This document shows, in pieces, positions 57,641-64,000 of a stretch of 64,000 nt of DNA (the first letter of the stretch is position 1; the number at the start of each line of letters is the position of its first letter). The translations under genes and the position numbers were made by a program. The notes under the pieces were generated by a model. It saw only the letters and a program-made list of their open reading frames with translations. It made no database searches and had not been told where the DNA came from. Location of the stretch: contig CAUSEC010000001.1 of assembly GCA_963530515.1 (NCBI GenBank), positions 1 to 64,000 of the forward strand, read 5' to 3'. This DNA comes from CBFFRJ01 sp963530515. GTDB taxonomy: Bacteria > Pseudomonadota > Gammaproteobacteria > Enterobacterales > Enterobacteriaceae.

Positions 57641-60600
57641 TTGAGCCAGGAATACACAGAAGACAAAGAAGTCACACTTACCAAGCTAAGCAGCGGGCGT
57701 CGACTCCTTGAGGCGTTGCTGATCCTCGTATCTCTGTTTGCCGTCTGGTTGATGGCAGCACTTATCAGCTTTAACCCGTCCGATCCCAGCTGGTCACAAA
57801 CCGCATGGCATGAGCCTATTCATAATTTAGGTGGGCAACCCGGCGCGTGGCTGGCGGATACCTTGTTCTTCATCTTCGGCGTTATGGCCTACACCATCCC
57901 AGTGATCATTTTAGGTGGCTGCTGGTTCGCGTACCGCCACCGTGCCAATGAAGACTATATCGATTATTTTGCGGTTTCTCTGCGTTTGATTGGTGCACTG
58001 GCGCTGATCCTCACCTCCTGCGGCCTGGCTGCTATTAATGCCGATGATATCTGGTACTTCGCGTCGGGCGGGGTGATTGGTAGTCTGCTCAGCACAACAT
58101 TACAGCCCCTGTTACGCAGCAGTGGTGGCACAATTGCATTGTTGTGTGTCTGGGCGGCGGGGCTCACGCTCTTTACTGGCTGGTCCTGGGTGACTATCGC
58201 AGAAAAGATTGGCAGCATCATTCTCAGTGTTCTGACCTTTGCCAGTAATCGTACGCGTCGCGACGATACCTGGGTCGATGAAGAAGAATATGAGGACGAG
58301 GAATATGAAGACGAGCCGTCTAACGCACCGCGTGAATCACGCCGGGCTCGCATCATGCGAGGTGCGCTGGCGCGTCGTAAACGTGTTGCCGAAAAATTCA
58401 GTAATCCAATGGGGCGTAAGACCGATGAGGCCTTGTTCTCCGGCAAGCGTATGGATGATGAAGGGAATGAAGACGTCGAGTATTCTGCGCGGGGGATCCC
58501 GGCCGATGCGGATGATGTGTTGTTCTCCGGAAATCGCGCTACCCAGTCTGAAGCAGACTCTTATGATCCGTTACTCAGCGGATATCGGGCGACAGAGCCA
58601 CTGACCGCTGCTGAGGCTGAAATGACCGCAGCGCAGGCTTATGCTGCGCCGTCAGCTCCTGTTTCTTATGCGACGGAACCCACGCCAGAATGGCAACCCG
58701 AAGCGCCTGAGGTCTGGTCTTCGCACGAGAGGGCAGATCAGGTCCCGCTTTCCCATTATGTTGCACCGACGCAAGAGAGTGAGTGGCAGCCTACAGCGCC
58801 TGTTGTTGCGGAACCTGCTGAATACCAGGCCTACATTCCTGAGCCGGACTATGTTGCTTCACAGCCTGTGATTGAGCCTGAGCCTGAAGTCGAAGAACTT
58901 AAACCGCAAACTCGCCCGCCACTCTATTATTTCGAAGAAGTTGAAGAGAAACGCGCCCGCGAGCGTGAACAGCTTGCTGCCTGGTATCAACCTATTCCTG
59001 AACCAGCTCAGGAGCCTGTACGCTCCGTCATGCCAACGCCTCCTGTAGCGGCAACCGTCACTCCGGTCGCAGCCTCAGTAGCGTCAAGTGTGTCTGAATC
59101 GCCTGCTGCTGATCTCAGTAGCCCGATGTTCAGCCTTGCTGAGGGGGGCGCGCCACGCCAGCAGGTAAAAGAAGGAATTGGCCCGCAATTACCGCGGCCT
59201 AACCGCGTGCGTGTGCCTACCCGCCGTGAACTGGCGTCTTACGGCATTAAATTACCGTCACAGCGTATGGCTGAAGAGCGCGCTCGCACTGAGCAGCAGC
59301 CGCAGCATGATCCGCTGAGCGATGACGAAGCCGATATGCTCCAGCAGCAGGAACTGGCCCAGCAGTTTGCCGCCAGCCAGCATAACCGCTATGGCGACGA
59401 ATATGCGCATGAGACGCCGGCAGCGCCTGAACTGTCCGAGGATGAAGAGGCTGAAGCTGAGCTGGCGCGTCAGTTTGCCAGCAGCCAACAGCAGCGCTAC
59501 TCCAGCGACCGTTCTGTTTCCTCTGGTGCATTCTCACTGGATGATTTTGAGTTTTCCCCGACCAAAGCGCTGGTGGACGACGGCCCAAGTGAGCCGCTAT
59601 TTACACCGGGCGTGATGCCTGAAGCCGAACTACCGCGCGTTCAGTACGCGCAACAGCCAGCCGTCGCATCGCCACAGCATGTATCACAGCCTCAGGCCCC
59701 TGCGCCGAAGGAAAGTTTGATTCACCCACTGCTAATGCGTAATGGCGACAGCCGCCCATTGCAGAAGCCGACAACACCACTGCCATCGCTGGATCTTCTC
59801 ACGCCGCCACCGACAGAAGTGGAACCAGTCGATACCTTCGCGCTGCAACAGATGGCGCGGCTGGTTGAAGCGCGTCTGGCGGATTTTCGCATTAAAGCGG
59901 ATGTGGTGAATTACTCCCCAGGCCCTGTGATCACTCGTTTTGAATTAAACCTGGCCCCTGGCGTAAAAGCCGCGCGTATTTCCAACTTGTCACGCGATTT
60001 AGCGCGCTCATTGTCGACGGCTGCGGTGCGTGTGGTTGAGGTTATTCCGGGCAAACCTTATGTGGGCCTGGAACTGCCGAACAAAAAGCGTCAGACCGTC
60101 TACCTGCGAGAAGTACTGGATTGCGCAAAATTCCGTGAAAGCGCCTCTCCGCTAACGGTCGTTCTGGGGAAAGACATTGCGGGTGAACCTGTCACCGCCG
60201 ATTTAGCGAAGATGCCTCATTTGCTGGTTGCGGGTACGACGGGTTCGGGTAAATCCGTTGGCGTTAACGCCATGATCCTCAGCATGCTTTACAAGGCACA
60301 GCCTGAAGACGTCAAGTTCATCATGATCGACCCGAAAATGCTTGAGCTGTCCGTTTATGAGGGCATCCCGCATCTGTTGACTGAAGTGGTCACCGACATG
60401 AAAGACGCCGCCAACGCATTGCGCTGGAGCGTGAATGAGATGGAGCGCCGCTACAAACTGATGTCCGCATTGGGGGTGAGAAACCTGGCGGGCTACAACG
60501 ACAAGATTGCCGAAGCGGCGAGCATGGGGCGCCCCATCCCGGACCCATACTGGAAACCCGGTGATAGCATGGCTATAGAGCATCCAGTGCTGGAAAAACT

Positions 60601-61252
60601 GCCGTACATTGTTGTTTTGGTGGACGAGTTTGCTGATCTGATGATGACGGTGGGTAAGAAGGTTGAAGAGTTGATCGCCCGCCTGGCTCAAAAAGCCCGT
60701 GCTGCCGGTATTCACCTGGTGCTGGCGACCCAGCGACCTTCCGTTGATGTGATTACAGGGCTTATCAAGGCCAATATCCCGACACGAATTGCCTTTACCG
60801 TATCGAGTAAAATTGACTCGAGAACCATCCTTGATCAGGGCGGTGCGGAGTCCTTGCTGGGCATGGGGGACATGCTCTACTCTGGCCCGAACTCCACAAT
60901 CCCGGTGCGCGTTCATGGGGCTTTCGTTCGCGATGAAGAAGTGCATGCTGTTGTTCAGGACTGGAAAGCGCGTGGGCGTCCGCAGTATATCGACGGCATT
61001 ACCTCTGACAGCGAAAGCGAAGGCGGTGGTGGTGGTTTTGACAGTGGTGAAGAGCTGGATCCGTTGTTCGATCAGGCCGTCAACTTTGTCACGGAAAAAC
61101 GTAAAGCCTCGATCTCAGGTGTTCAACGCCAGTTCCGTATTGGCTATAACCGCGCCGCACGCATCATCGAACAAATGGAAGCCCAGGGCATCGTGAGCGA
61201 GCAGGGGCACAATGGCAACCGTGAAGTGTTGGCGCCACCGCCGTTCGACTAA
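57641..61252 (+). CDS. ftsK: DNA translocase FtsK
   Basis: FtsK is the divisome protein and DNA motor that resolves chromosome dimers with XerCD at dif. The TTG start (57641, MSQEYTEDKEVTLTKL) with GGAG upstream is the K-12 start, giving 1203 residues. FtsK-N has four helices (about 25-180). The linker (about 190-790) is Glu/Pro/Gln-rich and contains two copies of a motif like LA-x-QFAxSQxxRY. The motor (about 790-1130) has Walker A GTTGSGKSVG (about 865-874) and Walker B IVVLVDEFADLM. The gamma domain covers about 1140-1203 and ends NREVLAPPPFD. The linker is about 125 residues shorter than in K-12 (1329 total). Confidence 0.97.
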   Translation: MSQEYTEDKEVTLTKLSSGRRLLEALLILVSLFAVWLMAALISFNPSDPSWSQTAWHEPIHNLGGQPGAWLADTLFFIFGVMAYTIPVIILGGCWFAYRHRANEDYIDYFAVSLRLIGALALILTSCGLAAINADDIWYFASGGVIGSLLSTTLQPLLRSSGGTIALLCVWAAGLTLFTGWSWVTIAEKIGSIILSVLTFASNRTRRDDTWVDEEEYEDEEYEDEPSNAPRESRRARIMRGALARRKRVAEKFSNPMGRKTDEALFSGKRMDDEGNEDVEYSARGIPADADDVLFSGNRATQSEADSYDPLLSGYRATEPLTAAEAEMTAAQAYAAPSAPVSYATEPTPEWQPEAPEVWSSHERADQVPLSHYVAPTQESEWQPTAPVVAEPAEYQAYIPEPDYVASQPVIEPEPEVEELKPQTRPPLYYFEEVEEKRAREREQLAAWYQPIPEPAQEPVRSVMPTPPVAATVTPVAASVASSVSESPAADLSSPMFSLAEGGAPRQQVKEGIGPQLPRPNRVRVPTRRELASYGIKLPSQRMAEERARTEQQPQHDPLSDDEADMLQQQELAQQFAASQHNRYGDEYAHETPAAPELSEDEEAEAELARQFASSQQQRYSSDRSVSSGAFSLDDFEFSPTKALVDDGPSEPLFTPGVMPEAELPRVQYAQQPAVASPQHVSQPQAPAPKESLIHPLLMRNGDSRPLQKPTTPLPSLDLLTPPPTEVEPVDTFALQQMARLVEARLADFRIKADVVNYSPGPVITRFELNLAPGVKAARISNLSRDLARSLSTAAVRVVEVIPGKPYVGLELPNKKRQTVYLREVLDCAKFRESASPLTVVLGKDIAGEPVTADLAKMPHLLVAGTTGSGKSVGVNAMILSMLYKAQPEDVKFIMIDPKMLELSVYEGIPHLLTEVVTDMKDAANALRWSVNEMERRYKLMSALGVRNLAGYNDKIAEAASMGRPIPDPYWKPGDSMAIEHPVLEKLPYIVVLVDEFADLMMTVGKKVEELIARLAQKARAAGIHLVLATQRPSVDVITGLIKANIPTRIAFTVSSKIDSRTILDQGGAESLLGMGDMLYSGPNSTIPVRVHGAFVRDEEVHAVVQDWKARGRPQYIDGITSDSESEGGGGGFDSGEELDPLFDQAVNFVTEKRKASISGVQRQFRIGYNRAARIIEQMEAQGIVSEQGHNGNREVLAPPPFD

Positions 61253-61292
61253 ATGCAAAGATGGGTAAATCAGTAAAAATTAAGTCTTTTCT

Positions 61293-61329
61293 CCTGTCAC
61301 TCCAGGCTGAGTGCTTTTAGAGTGGCAGG
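61293..61329 (+). terminator. hairpin between ftsK and lolA
   Basis: CCTGTCACTC and GAGTGGCAGG pair (one mismatch) around a 17-base loop rich in T. Likely partial terminator or leader of lolA. Confidence 0.45.
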
Positions 61330-61372
61330 AAGGTACCCTCAATTCGGGGGCGACGAATTTTAAGGAATGACA

Positions 61373-61984
61373 ATGAAAAAAATCGCGATGGCATGTGCGT
61401 TAATGGGTAGCTTCATGGTCAGCAACGTATGGGCTGATGCCTCCAGCGATCTGAAAAGCCGCCTTGATAAAGTCAACAGCTTCCACGCCAGCTTCACGCA
61501 GAAAGTCACAGACGGCAGCGGTGCTGCAGTCCAGGAAGGCCAAGGGGATCTGTGGGTTAAACGCCCGAGCCTCTTTAACTGGCATATGACTCAGCCGGAT
61601 GAAAGCGTACTGGTTTCTGATGGTAAAACGTTGTGGTTCTACAATCCCTTTGTTGAACAAGCGACGGCGACCACACTGACTGATGCGACGAGCAACACGC
61701 CATTTATGCTTATTGCGCGTAACCAGAGCAGCGACTGGCAGCAATACAACATCGCCCAAAATGGTGATGACTTCGTTCTGACGCCGAAAACGACCAGTGG
61801 CAACCTCAAACAGTTCACGATCAATGTGGGTCGTGACGGGACCATTCATCAGTTCAGCGCGATCGAACAGGATGATCAGAAGAGCAGTTATCAGCTCAAA
61901 TCCCAGCAAAACGGTAGTATTGACCCCTCTAAATTCACCTTTACCCCGCCAAAGGGCGTAACGGTTGACGATCAACGTAAGTAA
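61373..61984 (+). CDS. lolA: outer membrane lipoprotein carrier LolA
   Basis: LolA is the periplasmic chaperone that shuttles outer-membrane lipoproteins from LolCDE to LolB. Length 203 residues from MKKIAMACAL (the second Met, AAGGA 6 bases upstream); signal peptide about 1-21. The mature protein has the 11-strand half-barrel with conserved Arg in the KRPSLFNWHM block that regulates lid opening. It ends PPKGVTVDDQRK. It is followed after nine bases by rarA. Confidence 0.97.
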   Translation: MKKIAMACALMGSFMVSNVWADASSDLKSRLDKVNSFHASFTQKVTDGSGAAVQEGQGDLWVKRPSLFNWHMTQPDESVLVSDGKTLWFYNPFVEQATATTLTDATSNTPFMLIARNQSSDWQQYNIAQNGDDFVLTPKTTSGNLKQFTINVGRDGTIHQFSAIEQDDQKSSYQLKSQQNGSIDPSKFTFTPPKGVTVDDQRK

Positions 61985-61993
61985 GAGGCATGT

Positions 61994-63337
61994 GTGGGCA
62001 ACCTGTCGCTCGATTTTTCCGATAATACTTTTCAACCTCTGGCCGCTCGCATGCGGCCAGAAAATTTAGCACAGTACATTGGCCAGCAGCACCTGCTGGC
62101 AGCGGGGAAGCCATTGCCCCGTGCAATAGAGGCAGGTCATCTGCACTCTATGATCCTGTGGGGGCCGCCAGGCACCGGAAAAACGACGCTGGCAGAAGTG
62201 ATTGCCCGCTACGCCAGCGCCGACGTTGAGCGTATTTCTGCCGTGACCTCAGGTGTAAAAGAGATCCGCGAGGCCATTGAACGCGCGCGGCAAAACCGCA
62301 ATGCCGGGCGCCGCACGATTTTGTTTGTCGATGAAGTCCATCGGTTCAATAAAAGCCAGCAGGATGCTTTTCTGCCCCACATTGAAGACGGCACCATCAC
62401 GTTTATTGGTGCAACCACCGAAAACCCGTCGTTTGAACTCAATTCCGCATTGCTCTCCCGGGCTCGCGTCTATTTACTCAAATCCCTGACCACCGAGGAT
62501 ATTGAGCAGGTATTAACGCAGGCAATGGAGGATAAGGCACGCGGCTACGGCGGGCAGGATGTCGTGTTACCCGACGAAACCCGTAAAGCGATAGCGGATC
62601 TGGTGAACGGCGATGCGCGGCGTGCGTTGAACACGCTGGAAATGATGGCTGATATGGCTGAGCTGGACGATTCCGGCAAGCGTGTATTACAGCCGTCTCT
62701 GTTAACGGAAATCGCCGGTGAGCGCAGCGCGCGTTTTGATAACAAAGGCGATCGTTTTTACGATTTGATCTCAGCACTGCATAAATCTGTGCGCGGCAGT
62801 GCGCCAGATGCGGCATTGTACTGGTATGCCCGGATCATCACAGCAGGTGGAGATCCACTCTATGTCGCCCGCCGTTGCCTGGCGATCGCTTCTGAAGATG
62901 TGGGCAATGCCGATCCTCGCGCGATGCAGGTGGCGATTTCCGCCTGGGATTGTTTTACCCGCGTGGGGCCGGCTGAAGGGGAACGCGCGATTGCGCAGGC
63001 GATTGTTTACCTGGCCTGTGCGCCGAAAAGTAACGCCGTTTACACCGCGTTCAAAGCCGCGATGGCCGATGCCCGCGAGCGTCCGGATTATGATGTGCCC
63101 GTGCATCTGCGCAATGCCCCGACGAAGCTGATGAAAGAGATGGGCTATGGTCAGGAATATCGCTATGCCCATGATGAACCCAATGCCTATGCGGCTGGCG
63201 AGGTCTTTTTCCCTGAGGAAATAGCACAAACGCGCTATTACTATCCGACTAACCGGGGTCTTGAGGGCAAGATTGGCGAAAAGCTCGCCTGGCTGGCTGA
63301 ACAGGATCATAAAAGCCCCATAAAACGCTACCGTTGA
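61994..63337 (+). CDS. rarA: replication-associated recombination protein RarA
   Basis: RarA (MgsA) is a tetrameric AAA+ ATPase of the clamp-loader clade that acts at stalled replication forks. The 447-residue length equals K-12, with a GTG start (MGNLSLDFSDN). Walker A GPPGTGKTT (about 57-65), Walker B ILFVDEVHRF (about 110-119), sensor 1 GATTENPSF and sensor 2 arginine in GDARRALNTLE are present. The conserved C-terminal domain covers about 260-440. It lies nine bases after lolA. Confidence 0.97.
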   Translation: MGNLSLDFSDNTFQPLAARMRPENLAQYIGQQHLLAAGKPLPRAIEAGHLHSMILWGPPGTGKTTLAEVIARYASADVERISAVTSGVKEIREAIERARQNRNAGRRTILFVDEVHRFNKSQQDAFLPHIEDGTITFIGATTENPSFELNSALLSRARVYLLKSLTTEDIEQVLTQAMEDKARGYGGQDVVLPDETRKAIADLVNGDARRALNTLEMMADMAELDDSGKRVLQPSLLTEIAGERSARFDNKGDRFYDLISALHKSVRGSAPDAALYWYARIITAGGDPLYVARRCLAIASEDVGNADPRAMQVAISAWDCFTRVGPAEGERAIAQAIVYLACAPKSNAVYTAFKAAMADARERPDYDVPVHLRNAPTKLMKEMGYGQEYRYAHDEPNAYAAGEVFFPEEIAQTRYYYPTNRGLEGKIGEKLAWLAEQDHKSPIKRYR

Positions 63338-63338
63338 G

Positions 63339-63394
63339 AGTGACCTTGCGGTAATGTTGTCGCTGTATCTCTGAGGCCGCAGGCTGCGGTCACT
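63339..63394 (+). terminator. inverted repeat between rarA and serS
   Basis: AGTGACC and GGTCACT, with added partial pairing of TTGCGG and CCGCAG inside, close a long hairpin before serS. It may attenuate rarA read-through. Confidence 0.4.
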
Positions 63395-63432
63395 TTCTCA
63401 TTATTTCAATTCGATAAGCACAGGATAAGCAT

Positions 63433-64000
63433 GCTCGATCCCAATCTGCTGCGTACCGAGCCAGACGCAGTCGCAGAAAAACTGGCACGCCGGGGCTTTA
63501 AGCTGGATGTTGATAAGTTACGCGCTCTCGAAGAGCGTCGTAAGGTTCTGCAGGTAAACACTGAAAATCTGCAGGCAGAGCGTAACTCGCGATCGAAATC
63601 CATCGGCCAGGCGAAAGCACGCGGGGAAGACATCGAGCCTTTACGCCTGGAAGTAAACAAGCTGGGTGAGGATCTGGATGCCGCTAAGGCCGAGCTGGAA
63701 ACGCTGCTCGCTGAAATCCGTGAAATCGCGCTGGCTATCCCGAACACCCCGGATGATAGCGTTCCGGTTGGTAAAGACGAAAATGACAATGTTGAAGTGA
63801 AACGCTGGGGCACCCCGCGTCAGTTCGATTTCGACGTTCGCGACCACGTTACTCTGGGTGAAATGCACGGCGGGCTGGATTTTGCCGCAGCCGTTAAGCT
63901 GACCGGTTCCCGTTTCGTGGTGATGAAGGGTCAGATTGCGCATCTGCACCGCGCACTGGCGCAGTTCATGATCGATCTGCACACCGAGCAACATGGCTAT
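63433..64000 (+). CDS. serS: seryl-tRNA synthetase SerS (5' part)
   Basis: Only the first 189 codons are in the window. SerS charges tRNA-Ser and tRNA-Sec. The N-terminal tRNA-binding coiled coil (about 27-100; RKVLQVNTENLQAERNSRSKSIGQAK and EVNKLGEDLDAAKAELETLL by position) is clear. The start of the catalytic core (DHVTLGEMHGGLDF, about 135-148) is reached. The frame is intact to the edge. A polypurine site (AGGA at 63423-63426, further C) precedes the ATG. It is the normal neighbour of rarA. Confidence 0.97.

Noticed and set aside
1..64000. CRISPR arrays, tRNA, rRNA or prophage
   Set aside because: No spaced direct repeats, no cloverleaf sequence and no phage structural or integrase genes were found on either strand.

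Overview
The window is a stretch of enterobacterial chromosome, most likely from Enterobacter, Lelliottia or a close relative. The proteins are near-identical in length to E. coli K-12 orthologues. Their order matches the K-12 yliI-to-serS segment almost gene for gene, with small genus-type differences. Core genes are GC-rich with enterobacterial codon use. An E. coli-type REP element lies at the left end, and the sRNA gene rybB sits in its usual place. All species and order comparisons are from memory; no database was searched.

Layout. 0.3-8.7 kb: yliI, gstB, dacC, deoR, ybjG, mdfA, ybjH, ybjJ, rcdA (periplasmic sugar oxidation, cell wall, lipid carrier recycling, drug efflux). 8.75-11.4 kb: a lower-GC accessory insert absent from K-12 at this point. 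It holds an unknown 211-residue protein with an overlapping 64-residue membrane protein, a decayed segment, and a protein combining a HEPN-type RNxxxH motif with three predicted zinc ribbons. 11.5-21.8 kb: rybB, ybjL, ybjM, a divergent grxA, nfsA-rimK-ybjN, the putrescine transporter potFGHI and ybjO. 21.8-25.6 kb: rlmC, then a second insert with a methionine/lysine-rich secreted peptide divergent from a two-component system. 25.7-32.5 kb: arginine transport genes artJ and artPIQM with ARG boxes, ybjP, ybjQ-amiD, ybjS. 32.6-41 kb: ybjT-ltaE-poxB, an extra doxX-family gene, hcr-hcp with an NsrR site, aqpZ. 41.4-47.2 kb: ybjD (OLD-family nuclease), ybjX, macAB. 47.3-55.4 kb: cspD, clpS-clpA, infA, aat, cydCD. 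55.5-64 kb: trxB, lrp, ftsK, lolA, rarA and the 5' part of serS, which is cut by the window end.

How the genes connect. Polyamine and arginine uptake, bd-oxidase assembly with thiol export (cydCD) and thioredoxin reductase, nitrosative defence (hcp-hcr), envelope quality control (rybB, lolA, dacC, amiD, ybjG) and protein turnover (clpSA, aat, infA) are separate housekeeping modules. Regulation readable from the DNA includes a sigma-E promoter for rybB, a PmrA box before ybjG, tandem ARG boxes before artJ, an NsrR operator before hcp, a palindromic operator between ybjJ and rcdA, and four tandem hairpins in the potF-potG gap.

The best candidates for undescribed biology are the rcdA-rybB insert, mainly the HEPN/zinc-ribbon protein and the overlapping 211/64-residue pair, and the two-component system with its Met-rich peptide. 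No tRNA, rRNA, CRISPR array, transposase or prophage was found. The tRNA-Ser gene serW that lies between clpA and infA in K-12 is absent here.
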